Shown here: in pieces, positions 51,655 through 59,875 of the stretch
Layout: every line of letters starts with the position of its first letter
How positions within the stretch are numbered: position 1 is the first letter of the stretch
Assembly (NCBI GenBank): GCA_041393965.1
Contig: JAWKJB010000003.1
Coordinates: forward strand, 372,001-436,000
Source: Acidimicrobiia bacterium
Lineage (GTDB): Bacteria > Actinomycetota > Acidimicrobiia > Spongiisociales > UBA5794
Direction: 5' to 3'
Length of the DNA: 64,000 bases
Made by a program: the position numbers and the translations under genes
The notes under the pieces: model-generated
Database searches by the model: none
Told to the model about the DNA's origin: nothing
What the model saw: the letters and a program-made list of their open reading frames with translations, nothing else

Positions 51655-52455
51655 TCACTCGCTGGCTGGTTTCGTGCCCTCAGTCCTTTCTTGTTCCGTA
51701 TCGTCCGCTCCGAGCTGCTCTGAGATGGCCTTCGATGCTGCGAGCGCTGCCTTGATGGCAAGCTCGCCTGGTTGATCGCCGCTGCGCGAGGTGAATCCCA
51801 CGATCGTCAGCGCAGCGACGACGCCGTCGATCCCCATGAGTGGCACCGACACGGCCCGCACACCGAGGAGGTACTCCTCGGTGTCGTCGACCGCGTAGCC
51901 GCGTTCACGCACGAGGGCCAACTCGGCCTTGTACTCGTTCGGATCCGTGATCGAGGCAGGCGTGAATGCCTCCAGACCATGCGTCGCGATGAGCTCGTCG
52001 ACTCGTGCCTCGGGAAGCCAAGCGAGGAACACCCGACCGAACGAACCAGCCGAAAACGGGATCCTCTGGCCAATCGCCGCCGACACATGGAGGCTTCCGA
52101 CGGGATCCACCTTGTCGATGATCGTCAGCTGATCGTGGTGGAAGGTCCCGAGAAGCACCGACTTGCGCAGCTCCCTCACGATTGACTCCATGTACGGCGT
52201 CGCGATCCGACGCACATCGGTCTGCTCGTGGGCGAGGAACCCGAGCCGGATGAGCGCCGGTCCGAGGCGATACCGAAGCGTGTGCTCGTCCCTTGTCAGA
52301 AATCGGTGCTCTGCAAGGGTCTGGAGGATCCCGAACGCGGTGCTCTTGTTGAGTCCCAACAACCCGACCAGTTCGGTGAGGCTGTACTCGTCCTCATGCT
52401 CGAACGCCCGCATGATCTGGATCGCGCGCTCGACCGCCGAGACCGTTGCTACCAC
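51655..52455 (-). CDS. IclR-family transcriptional regulator
   Basis: 266 aa from GTG. The winged helix (residues 5-65) has AIQIMRAFEHEDEYSLTELV and GLNKSTAFGILQTLAEHRFL. The effector domain has RKSVLLGTFHHDQLTIIDKV, IPFSAGSFGRVFLAWLPE and GYAVDDTEEYLLGVRAVSVPLMG. IclR members such as PobR and PcaU control aromatic-acid genes. It is followed by ubiD and preceded by one copy of a 47-bp element that recurs before the synthase genes, so it probably controls both units and itself. Confidence 0.88.
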   Translation of the reverse strand: MVATVSAVERAIQIMRAFEHEDEYSLTELVGLLGLNKSTAFGILQTLAEHRFLTRDEHTLRYRLGPALIRLGFLAHEQTDVRRIATPYMESIVRELRKSVLLGTFHHDQLTIIDKVDPVGSLHVSAAIGQRIPFSAGSFGRVFLAWLPEARVDELIATHGLEAFTPASITDPNEYKAELALVRERGYAVDDTEEYLLGVRAVSVPLMGIDGVVAALTIVGFTSRSGDQPGELAIKAALAASKAISEQLGADDTEQERTEGTKPASE

Positions 52456-52504
52456 GGCCGCCGCCTTCGGCGATCGAGGATGATGGAGGCGGGGGAGCCG
52501 ATCT

Positions 52505-52551
52505 GATTCGTTCGCGTCATAGAACCCTGTTCTAGTTACAGAACCGTACCG
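52505..52551 (-). promoter_or_regulatory. candidate IclR operator, copy 1 (before iclR)
   Basis: 47 bp matching the element at 55757-55803 in 39 positions. Read on the reverse strand the core is GTTCT-N6-AGAAC-N3-GTTCT, two direct sites and one inverted site. The last two form the perfect palindrome TAGAAC-CCT-GTTCTA on the + strand. This three-site pattern recalls the operators of the IclR-type regulators PcaU/PobR. Confidence 0.7.
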
Positions 52552-52587
52552 TATCGGCTCACCACCGTCAAATCGGACCGTTGATCG

Positions 52588-54408
52588 TCAATCGAGGATC
52601 TTGACGGTCCCTGCAGAGCCGTCGACGGCAAGGCGCTGTCCCGTTGTGATCCGTTGGGTCGCGAAGCCCGTTCCGACCACCGCAGGGACGCCGTACTCCC
52701 GGCAGACGATCGATGCATGGGACATCATCCCGCCGATGTCGGTCACGGCCGCTGCGATCTTGGAGAACACCGGACCCCAGCTCGGGTTGGTGATCGGGCA
52801 GACGAGGATCTCGCCGTCCTGCACCGCACCGAGATCGTCGGCGTTGAGAATCACCCGCGCCACACCTTCGACCGAGCCGGGGGACCCGGCGAAGCCCGTG
52901 AGGTCGAACTCGGCGTCGGCTCCACCCTCGAGGCCGAGCCAGTTCTGGATCGAGTCCGTCGTGATACCCCACAGCATGATCGTGAACGGCTCCGTGACGA
53001 CCTCCGGCGGCTCGCCGAGCGCAGGGAGTGGCTTCCACTGGGCCAACTTCGCAAACAACTCCTTGCGCCGTGCGACTTCCTTCGGCCAGTAACCGGGCCC
53101 CCTCGCCGGTGTCCCGACCCCCCAGGACCCGAGGAGGTCGTACAAAGCCGCCTGGACCTCGAAGCGGTGCAGGTAGAACATGTCGTCGACTTCCTCGAAG
53201 AAGCCAGCATCGACGAAGATCTCACCGAACTCACGCATCTTGTTCCAGAACACCGCGTGATGCCAGTGCTCGACATAGAAGTTGTGGTCCTCGATGAACG
53301 GGAACACGGTCCGTGCAAGCCCGAGCTGCTCGTTGAAGTTCTTGAGATCGTCACCGTCGAGCAGGGATGCATACTCGTTGGACAGGCGATCCCGCTCCGC
53401 GATGACATCGTCCATGGGCCGCTCGATGCTCTCACCGGCTTCGATCTTGCGGATGTAGTCGGCGATTCCCGTGAAGGGAAAGGTCTGGTCGTTGATCCAT
53501 GTCTTGTGATGGTGGTAGAACCCGGAGCCGGTCGAGAAGTAGAACCACGGGTCCTTGACTTTCTCAAGTTCAGCGATCCAGCGCTGGCCGGCATCGGACT
53601 CTTCGAGCACTTCGATGGCTGCGGCGGGATCGTCTGCGTCCTTGAGGGCATCCCCAACGCCGAGTTCAACGGCCTTCTTCGCGAGCTTCTTCAGTTCGGC
53701 GTCCGGCCGGAACAACAGCACATCGATGCCAGCAACCATCTGGGCGACGACCTGGTCCGGGATGTCGGGGAACAGCTGTTTGCAGAACCCGAAGTAGGTC
53801 AGGTACGCCGCATAGCCGAGGTTCAAGAACTCGAAGTGGAGATGCCAGATCTTGTGCATGTTCTCGATGACACGGTTGTACGCGACCAGCAGGTCGTACG
53901 CCGAGGTCAGCCCGCGGCCCGATTGAACGACCTCGAGATCCTCCATCTCAGGGAGCGGCTTGACCTCGACGGCCTTGAGCTCTTCGATCGTCTCGCGCGC
54001 CTTGTCCTGCCACTTCGCATACAGCTCGTCCCAGTGCTCGTAGTAGTACCCGGCGCGCTCCATGAAGTGTGCGACACGCTCGCCCACCACCGCTTCGTCC
54101 ATGATCGCATTTGCGCTGATGTACAGCCTTCCGTTGAGTACCCGATGGTCGATGCCGAGTGCGGGCGGCACGATGTAGACCCTGCTGTTCATCTCCCCGA
54201 GGGCAACCCACCAGCTCTCCGAGGTGATCGTGTCGAACGGATACAGAACCTCGGGATGATGCATACCGTCGAAGAACCAGAACTTCGACTCGTCGAACTC
54301 CCTGCGCTCTTCGCTGAACAGGTAGTAGTAGGGATACAGGTCCTCCCATCCCTCGCAACCCTCCGGCGTCGGGACCTCGAATGGGTTCGGGAATCGTGTC
54401 TCGGTCAT
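52588..54408 (-). CDS. phenylphosphate synthase alpha-like subunit (PEP-synthase central/swivel domain)
   Basis: 606 aa from the ATG at 54408 (another ATG at 54423 is possible). The N-terminus FPNPFEVPTPEGCEGWEDLYPYY and overall length match the large subunit of phenylphosphate synthase from anaerobic phenol degraders. The C-terminal swivel domain carries the phospho-histidine H564 in GGMMSHASIVCREYGVPAVVGTG. There is no PEP/pyruvate-binding barrel. With the next subunit it should transfer the beta-phosphate of ATP to a phenolic hydroxyl. The third, CBS-domain subunit known from Thauera is not seen here. The call relies on remembered similarity. Confidence 0.75.
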   Translation of the reverse strand: MTETRFPNPFEVPTPEGCEGWEDLYPYYYLFSEERREFDESKFWFFDGMHHPEVLYPFDTITSESWWVALGEMNSRVYIVPPALGIDHRVLNGRLYISANAIMDEAVVGERVAHFMERAGYYYEHWDELYAKWQDKARETIEELKAVEVKPLPEMEDLEVVQSGRGLTSAYDLLVAYNRVIENMHKIWHLHFEFLNLGYAAYLTYFGFCKQLFPDIPDQVVAQMVAGIDVLLFRPDAELKKLAKKAVELGVGDALKDADDPAAAIEVLEESDAGQRWIAELEKVKDPWFYFSTGSGFYHHHKTWINDQTFPFTGIADYIRKIEAGESIERPMDDVIAERDRLSNEYASLLDGDDLKNFNEQLGLARTVFPFIEDHNFYVEHWHHAVFWNKMREFGEIFVDAGFFEEVDDMFYLHRFEVQAALYDLLGSWGVGTPARGPGYWPKEVARRKELFAKLAQWKPLPALGEPPEVVTEPFTIMLWGITTDSIQNWLGLEGGADAEFDLTGFAGSPGSVEGVARVILNADDLGAVQDGEILVCPITNPSWGPVFSKIAAAVTDIGGMMSHASIVCREYGVPAVVGTGFATQRITTGQRLAVDGSAGTVKILD

Positions 54409-54486
54409 GCGTGCTCTTCCCATCTCGCCGTAGCCGGCGCTCGTGTCCGATCCTCTTGCTTCCGGTGCGCTGATCGCACCCCTGTC

Positions 54487-55620
54487 TCAGTGCCCACTGC
54501 TGCTCTTCGCCGAACCCGGGTCACCGGCCCGCACCCGCACACCGGTGAGGAGGTTCGCAACGATGTAGTCCATCGTCGAGTTGTCACCCCTCGACACCTG
54601 CTTGCGGTCCTTGGTGCTCCAGACGGTCTCGGGTCGGCTTTGGAGGAGGAGAACATTGTTCGGCGATTCGAGGTCCGCGTCGATGGCCCACTCGAGGTCC
54701 TGCGGGCACAGGTGGTGGGCCTCGACATTGCGAGCGAGGCGGCTCAAGGCAAGGATCTCGTCATCGGAGAGGCATGGAGCTTCACGGCGTTCGGCTGGCA
54801 CATCGGTCTTTGTGACGCGTCGCTCGGACGGAATCGCCCGATACTCGATGGCTTTGGGTGACACGGTGCGACGGGCGATCTTCATCGCGATCTTGTCCAC
54901 GAGGTAGTTGTCCGGTGTCACCTCCCCGGAAGCGACGGCCTCCCCGAGACCCCAACTCGCGTCGATGGCCACCTTCGAGCGATCCCCGTTGATCGGATTG
55001 AGGGTGAACATGACCCCTGCTGCCCGTGCGTTGACCATCTTTTGGATGCACACGCTCATGTACACGCTCTCGTGCGCGAATCCACGCTCCATGCGATAGG
55101 CAATGGCACGCGCCGTGTAAAGACTCGCCCAGCAGCGTTTGACAAATCCGATGACATCGTCGCCGCCGACCACCCAGAGGAAGGTGTCCTGCTGTCCCGC
55201 GAAACTGGCGCCGGGGAGGTCCTCTGCGGTGGCGCTGGAACGCACCGCCACGGGGAGATCGTCCGTGCGATTCCCACTCGAGCACAGCGAGGTGAGCTCG
55301 TCGTACGCCTCCCTGACGACGGACTCGACTTCAGCGGGCATCGGCACGCCCATGATCAGGTCGCCGATCTTGGTGCTGATGTCGTCGAGCCCTTCGACAT
55401 CGTCGGAGTCGGCTCCTTCGAGGAGGGCGGCGATCTCTCGTTCGAGCCCGTTGTCGCCGAGCATCGCCTTGTAGGCATGGGTGGTCACGGCGAACCCGGG
55501 AGGTACCGGGACTCCGGCGCGGATCATGCTCCCGAGGCCGGTGCTCTTCCCACCGACCAGCGCGACACAGTCCTCGAGGCAATCCTCGAAGCGCAGCACA
55601 TACCTGCTGTCGATGGTCAT
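54487..55620 (-). CDS. phenylphosphate synthase beta-like subunit (PEP-synthase ATP-binding domain)
   Basis: 377 aa. It is a stand-alone PPDK/PEP-synthase N-terminal ATP-binding domain: ALVGGKSTGLGSMIRAGVPVPPGFAVTTHAY, VAVRSSATAEDLPGASFAGQQDTFLWV, FTLNPINGDRSKVAIDASWGLGEAVASGEVTPD and the end DLEWAIDADLES...LLLQSRPETVW. This split of PEP synthase into two polypeptides is the phenylphosphate synthase arrangement. It lies 78 nt upstream of the alpha-like gene on the same strand. A long leader (137 nt) separates it from the operator copy at 55757. Confidence 0.78.
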   Translation of the reverse strand: MTIDSRYVLRFEDCLEDCVALVGGKSTGLGSMIRAGVPVPPGFAVTTHAYKAMLGDNGLEREIAALLEGADSDDVEGLDDISTKIGDLIMGVPMPAEVESVVREAYDELTSLCSSGNRTDDLPVAVRSSATAEDLPGASFAGQQDTFLWVVGGDDVIGFVKRCWASLYTARAIAYRMERGFAHESVYMSVCIQKMVNARAAGVMFTLNPINGDRSKVAIDASWGLGEAVASGEVTPDNYLVDKIAMKIARRTVSPKAIEYRAIPSERRVTKTDVPAERREAPCLSDDEILALSRLARNVEAHHLCPQDLEWAIDADLESPNNVLLLQSRPETVWSTKDRKQVSRGDNSTMDYIVANLLTGVRVRAGDPGSAKSSSGH

Positions 55621-55756
55621 GATCGGGACGATCCCGGCGCCGGCGTGAGTGCCGTATTCCGGGCGAGACGAACCCGCAGCGGCCCCGTGTTTGGGCGCTC
55701 GAGGTGGAATCGGCGCTTTGGAGGGCGACGCATGATGCAGAAGCACCAGAACTCAT

Positions 55757-55803
55757 GATCTGTTCGCGTCATAGAACCTAATTCTTGATACAGAACCGTA
55801 ACG
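55757..55803 (-). promoter_or_regulatory. candidate IclR operator, copy 2 (before the phenylphosphate-synthase-like genes)
   Basis: 47 bp, 39 identical to the copy at 52505-52551, in the same orientation relative to the gene downstream. Reverse-strand core GTTCT-N6-AGAAT-N3-GTTCT with the same spacing. It lies in the 256-bp gap between ubiX and the beta-like gene. Confidence 0.7.
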
Positions 55804-55876
55804 CGCGGGATTGACGGCGTCAACCGGCACGCCCGAAGGCGACGAGGGAGGCGGCGAACGGCTCGGTCCGGGCTCC

Positions 55877-56440
55877 TCAGCCGCCGCCCCAACGGCGAAC
55901 GAGATCGTTGTCGATGCCGAAGAGGTCGAGGACGCGGCTGACCGTGTGATCGATGATCTGTGCGACCGATTCGGGTCGGTGGTAGAGCGCCGGTACGGGC
56001 GGCATGACGACGGCACCGATCTCGATGGCCCTCACGAGGAGCTTCGCATGGCCGAGGTGGAGCGGCGTCTCACGGGGGAGCAGCACCAGCCGTCGCCGCT
56101 CCTTGAGCGTCACATCGGCAGCACGCAGGAGCAGGTTGTCGCTGTAGGAGTTCGCGATGCCCGAGAGGGTCTTCATGGAGCACGGTGCGACGACCATGCC
56201 TCTCGTTCGGAACGATCCCGATGAGATCGGTGCTGCGACATCCCGCAGGTCGTGGACATGATCGGCAAGGGCCGCGACCTCGTCAGGGTCGAAGTCCGTC
56301 TCCAACTCGATGGTCTTGCGTGCGCCACCACTCATCACGAGATGGGTTTCGATGTCGGGCAATCCCGAAAGGACCTCGAGCATCCGCACGCCGTATACGG
56401 CGCCGCTCGCTCCGGCGATCCCAACGACAAGACGATCCAT
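55877..56440 (-). CDS. ubiX: UbiX-family flavin prenyltransferase
   Basis: 187 aa. It joins dimethylallyl phosphate to FMN to make prFMN for UbiD enzymes. VVGIAGASGAVYGVRMLEVL, APISSGSFRTRGMVVAPCSMKTLSGIANSYSDNLLLRAADVTLKERRRLVLLPRETPLH (in segments) and PPVPALYHRPE cover the FMN and prenyl sites. GGTGGGAG precedes the ATG. It is the first gene of the reverse-strand aromatic cluster and is divergent from the FMN-binding protein gene. Confidence 0.93.
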   Translation of the reverse strand: MDRLVVGIAGASGAVYGVRMLEVLSGLPDIETHLVMSGGARKTIELETDFDPDEVAALADHVHDLRDVAAPISSGSFRTRGMVVAPCSMKTLSGIANSYSDNLLLRAADVTLKERRRLVLLPRETPLHLGHAKLLVRAIEIGAVVMPPVPALYHRPESVAQIIDHTVSRVLDLFGIDNDLVRRWGGG

Positions 56441-56470
56441 GGCTGACTCCCACCTTCGAGATGTCGGAAG

Positions 56471-56476
56471 TACGCT
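56471..56476 (+). promoter_or_regulatory. -10 box (TACGCT) upstream of the PPOX gene
   Basis: TACGCT lies 37 nt before the chosen ATG and 16 nt before an alternative GTG. Confidence 0.4.
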
Positions 56477-56513
56477 GACGGGAAACCTACTCGTGAGCGA
56501 AAGGGGTTGTCGA

Positions 56514-56969
56514 ATGCAAAGCCGTCGCGACGAGGTGCTCGACTACCTCTCGGATCACCGTGTTGCGACGCTCTCCACGCATGGGCCGGGAGGTCCTTGG
56601 GCAGCTGCCGTCTTCTATGTCAATCACGGGTTCACGCTCACTTTCCTGTCCTCGCCGCGCAGCCGGCATGCCTCGGACCTCGCCGTGGACCCGTCGTGTG
56701 CCGCTGCGGTCCACGAGGACTATGCGGGATGGTCGGATATCCGAGGCGTCCAACTCGAAGGTACGGTCACGGTGCTGTCGGGTTCTCGGCAGCGTGAAGC
56801 CCTCGCACGGTACGAGGCGAAGTTCCCGATGATCCGGCCGGACCGAGCACCCGAGCCGATCCGCAACGCCCTTGAACGCGTCACCTGGTACGAGCTCGTT
56901 GCGAGCCGGTGTTTCTTCGTCGACAACTCAGTCGGGTTCGGGAATCGAGACGAGATCCCGGTCTCGTGA
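56514..56969 (+). CDS. pyridoxamine-5'-phosphate-oxidase-fold flavin/heme-binding protein
   Basis: 151 aa. It is a split-barrel domain: RVATLSTHGPGGPWAAAVFYVNHG, LTFLSSPRSRHASDLAVDPSCAAAVHEDY and IRGVQLEGTVTVLSG match the PNPOx/HugZ-like family, which binds FMN, F420 or heme. A GTG at 56493 is a possible alternative start; AAAGGGG 7 nt before 56514 favours the ATG. It is divergent from ubiX, another FMN protein. Substrate unknown. Confidence 0.75.
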   Translation: MQSRRDEVLDYLSDHRVATLSTHGPGGPWAAAVFYVNHGFTLTFLSSPRSRHASDLAVDPSCAAAVHEDYAGWSDIRGVQLEGTVTVLSGSRQREALARYEAKFPMIRPDRAPEPIRNALERVTWYELVASRCFFVDNSVGFGNRDEIPVS

Positions 56970-56986
56970 TCGACGGGTGACGCTCG

Positions 56987-58111
56987 TCAGAACTCGATGA
57001 CCTGGCGAAGAGCCGTTCCATCGGCGAGGCGGTCGAGGGCCTCGTTGATGTCGTCGAGCCCGATGTGGTGCGAAACCAGGTTGTGTGTCGGCAGTTCGCC
57101 AGCTTCGTACAGGGAGATGAACCTCGGCACATCGCGAGCCGCGATGCACGATCCGAGATAGCTGCCTCGGATGGTGATGCCACCGGCGACAAGCGATGCA
57201 AGTGCAAGCTCGTGGAACGACTCCGGCCCCGGCAGACCAAGCGTCGTGACGGTACCTCCTCGCCGGACGAGACCGACGCAGGTCGTGAATCCGTCAACGG
57301 TGCCGGAGGCTTCGATGGCATGATCGACGCCCCCGTCGGTCCATTGCGCTACGCGGTCGGTAGCATCGCCGTCTGCGATCAGTGTGTCCGTCGCACCAAC
57401 CGATCGTGCCAGCGGCAACTTCGCTTCGAGTCGGTCGATGGCGATGATCCGTCCAGCACCCGCCGCCCTCGCACCGAGGATCGCCGACAGGCCGACCGCT
57501 CCGAGGCCCACAACGGCGACCGTCTCACCGGACGCGATGCCCGCAGTGTTGAGCGCTGTTCCCGCGCCACACAGCACGGCGCAGCCGAAGACGCACAGTT
57601 CCTTTGCCGGAAGGCCCGGCGGCACCTTCACCGCGGATGCTTCGGCGACGATCGTGTACTCGGCGAAGGCCGCCACACCCATGTGATGGAAAAGGTGCTC
57701 TCCATCGTGGACGAGTCGGGTCCCTCCGGTGAGCAACTCCCCTTTGCGGTTCGCTGCCATGCCGACATCACACAACCATGCCTTTCCCGCCCGGCAAGCG
57801 GCACAGGTACCGCATTGGGGGAGATAGATCAACACGACCTTGTCGCCCGGCTCGAATCGTGCAACACCGGATCCGACGGCTTCAATGCGGCCCGCAGCCT
57901 CATGTCCGACAACCATCGGGAGTGGCCAGACGCGGGCACCGGTCACGACCGACAGATCGGATCGGCACAGACTCGCCGCCTCGACCTTGACCAGCAGCTC
58001 ATCAGGTCCGGGATCGGGGAGTTCGAGCTCCACGACCTCGAGTGGTCGGGATATCCCGTACGGTCGAGACCGTCCGCGCTCACGCAGGACGGCGCCGCGA
58101 AACACTGTCAT
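56987..58111 (-). CDS. zinc-dependent alcohol dehydrogenase (MDR family)
   Basis: 374 aa. Catalytic zinc: C in EAASLCRSDLSV and GHEAAGRIEAVGSGV. Structural zinc: four cysteines in CGTCAACRAGKAWLC. NAD(P)-binding fold: AVVGLGAVGLSAILGARAAGAGRIIAIDRLEAKLPLARSVGA (as segments). The arrangement matches class III-like or aryl-alcohol dehydrogenases. Substrate not determined. It converges with the PPOX gene 17 nt away. Confidence 0.87.
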   Translation of the reverse strand: MTVFRGAVLRERGRSRPYGISRPLEVVELELPDPGPDELLVKVEAASLCRSDLSVVTGARVWPLPMVVGHEAAGRIEAVGSGVARFEPGDKVVLIYLPQCGTCAACRAGKAWLCDVGMAANRKGELLTGGTRLVHDGEHLFHHMGVAAFAEYTIVAEASAVKVPPGLPAKELCVFGCAVLCGAGTALNTAGIASGETVAVVGLGAVGLSAILGARAAGAGRIIAIDRLEAKLPLARSVGATDTLIADGDATDRVAQWTDGGVDHAIEASGTVDGFTTCVGLVRRGGTVTTLGLPGPESFHELALASLVAGGITIRGSYLGSCIAARDVPRFISLYEAGELPTHNLVSHHIGLDDINEALDRLADGTALRQVIEF

Positions 58112-58276
58112 CGGTCGTGCTCATCGTTGCCGAACCACTCCATGGCTTTCCAGTCTGGCACGGTGAGAATGCCCGCAGTGAACCATTGACGACTTCGTCC
58201 CTGGGATTTACTGTTCGATGTGGAGGAACCAACTCCCCATCGAACCATCCCCATCATGATGACTCACAATCCTCTG
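58112..58276. other. intergenic before the IS3 element
   Basis: Upstream region of the alcohol dehydrogenase; nothing specific seen. Confidence 0.5.
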
Positions 58277-58378
58277 TGTTGGACCGAACGGTTTGGTTCC
58301 TTTCGAGGTGGTGGTGGTGTGGCGCAGTGAATCGCCCTGGGATTCTTGGAGGCTCTTGAGTGTGGAAAGATGAGAGTC

Positions 58379-58720
58379 ATGTCAAGGGAAATCACACCAG
58401 GAAGGCCGACGACTCGTCGGTATACGAAAGAGGAGAAGGATCAGGCTGTCCGGCTGGTTTTCGAGCTCCGTAAGGAGCTTGGGACGAGCCAGGGCACGGT
58501 GGTTCGCGTCGCTGACCAGTTGGGGTATGGCCCCTAGTCTGTGCGTCGTTGGGTAGCTGACGCTGAGATCGAAGCAGGGGATGCCCCGGGCATGTCTGCT
58601 TTTGAGCGGGCAAAGATGAAGAAGCTGGAGCAGGAGAACCGTGAGCTGCGCCGTGCGAACGAGATCTTGAAGCGGGCTTCGGCTTTCTTTGCGGCGGAGC
58701 TCGACCGCCCACACAGATAA
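58379..58720 (+). pseudogene. IS3 orfA with in-frame TAG
   Basis: The helix-turn-helix part (RRYTKEEKDQAVRLVFELRKEL, then VVRVADQLGYGP) is followed by TAG at 58535-58537. The same frame continues directly with SVRRWVADAEIEAGD, MSAFERAKMKKLEQENRELRR and ANEILKRASAFFAAELDR, the leucine-zipper part of OrfA. A single base change (for example GAG to TAG, restoring GYGPESVRRWV) explains this. Confidence 0.88.
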
Positions 58721-59605
58721 TGGTCAAGTTCGTCGACGAGAATCGTGACGAGTTCGGGGTCGAGCCCATCTGCACCACGCTGGAGGTGGCCCCGTCAACG
58801 TATTACGACAACAAGAAGCGGCCCCTGTCCGCGAGCGCTGCGGGATGCGGTGATGATGCCGATCCTGTTGGCATTGTGGATCTCGAACCGGAAGGTGTAT
58901 GGGGCTCACAAACTGTGGAAAGCAGCCCGGCGTGCCGGCCATGACATTGGCCGTGACCAGACGGCTCGTCTGATGAAACAGCTCGAAATCCAAGGTGTGT
59001 CACGGCATCGACGGGTTCGTACAACACGACCCGACGAGTCAGCCACACGCCCCCAAGACCTGGTGGATCGTGACTTCACCGCGGCTCGTCCGAACCGTCT
59101 GTGGGTAACAGACCTCACCTTTGTGTCGACCTGGTCGGGGGTGGCATATGTGTGTTTCATTGTTGACGCATTCAGCCGACGGATCGTTGGGTGGAGGGTT
59201 GCTTCCAACATGCGCACCCAGATGGTCCTCGACGCACTCGAGATGGCACGCTGGTCAAGAGGCACCCGCCTTGAAGGCCTCGTTACGCATTCCGATGCCG
59301 GATCTCAATTCACGAGCGTCCGATACGGTGAACGTCTTGCCGAGATCGGAGCGGTGCCTTCGATCGGGTCGGTCGGTGATTCGTTCGATAACGCCCTGGC
59401 CGAAACAGTGAACGGTCTCTACAAGACCGAGTTGATCTACGGACCAGACCAAGGACCGTGGAGAACGGTCGAGGAAGTCGAACTCGCCACCTTGGGGTGG
59501 GTGCACTGGTACAACACCGAGCGGCTCCACAGCCACTGCAGCGATATCCCACCAGCCGAATACGAGGAGGCCCGCTACGCTGAACTAGCCACAACTGGCA
59601 AGTAA
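58720..59605 (+). pseudogene. IS3 orfB transposase with frameshift
   Basis: The start MVKFVDENRDEFGVEPICTTLEVAPSTYYDNKKRPLSA (as segments) reads in one frame to about 58838. The continuation ALRDAVMMPILLALW lies in the next frame, consistent with loss of two bases in a CGCGCG run. After that the DDE integrase core is complete: LWVTDLTFVSTWSGVAYVCF, HSDAGSQFTS and SFDNALAETVNGLYKTELI. The coding sequence is otherwise intact, so inactivation is recent. Confidence 0.88.
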
Positions 59606-59632
59606 GGAAACCAAACAAAACGGTCTCCATCA

Positions 59633-59875
59633 AACCCAGTGTGATTCACTCCAGCCGATAGCCTGCGCGAATCCCTTCATAGAGCTTGTGCCAGTTTTCT
59701 GCGAACCGTTGCGGGAATGTTGGGGGACTCGGGCGAGGGGTTCCGATTCGGTCCGGTGCAGGATCGAGGATCTGAGATACCGTCCCGGCGGGATCAAGCC
59801 CGTGGTTGGCGTAACCCGTCAGCTGTCGCTCACCTAGCTTGCAGCATCACCTGGGCGAACTCGGCGGTATTCCTG
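59633..59875. other. intergenic, no gene recognised
   Basis: Between the IS3 right end and the stop of the reverse-strand membrane protein gene. No coding signal found. Confidence 0.5.

Larger units (their letters stand above)
58277..59632 (+). mobile_element. IS3-family insertion sequence, inactivated
   Basis: About 1.36 kb. The ends are imperfect inverted repeats: TGTTGGACCG... on the left, continuing GTTTGGTTCC, and on the right (reverse complement) TGATGGAGACCG..., continuing GTTTGGTTTCC. They enclose orfA and orfB in the usual order. Both frames are broken (see the two entries). No clear target duplication was found at the ends, so the borders are approximate to a few bases. Confidence 0.8.

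Noticed and set aside
58535..58840. IS3 frame breaks as programmed frameshifting
   Set aside because: Programmed -1 shifting in IS3 elements occurs at the orfA/orfB junction. Here there is a stop inside orfA and a shift inside orfB, so mutation is more likely.
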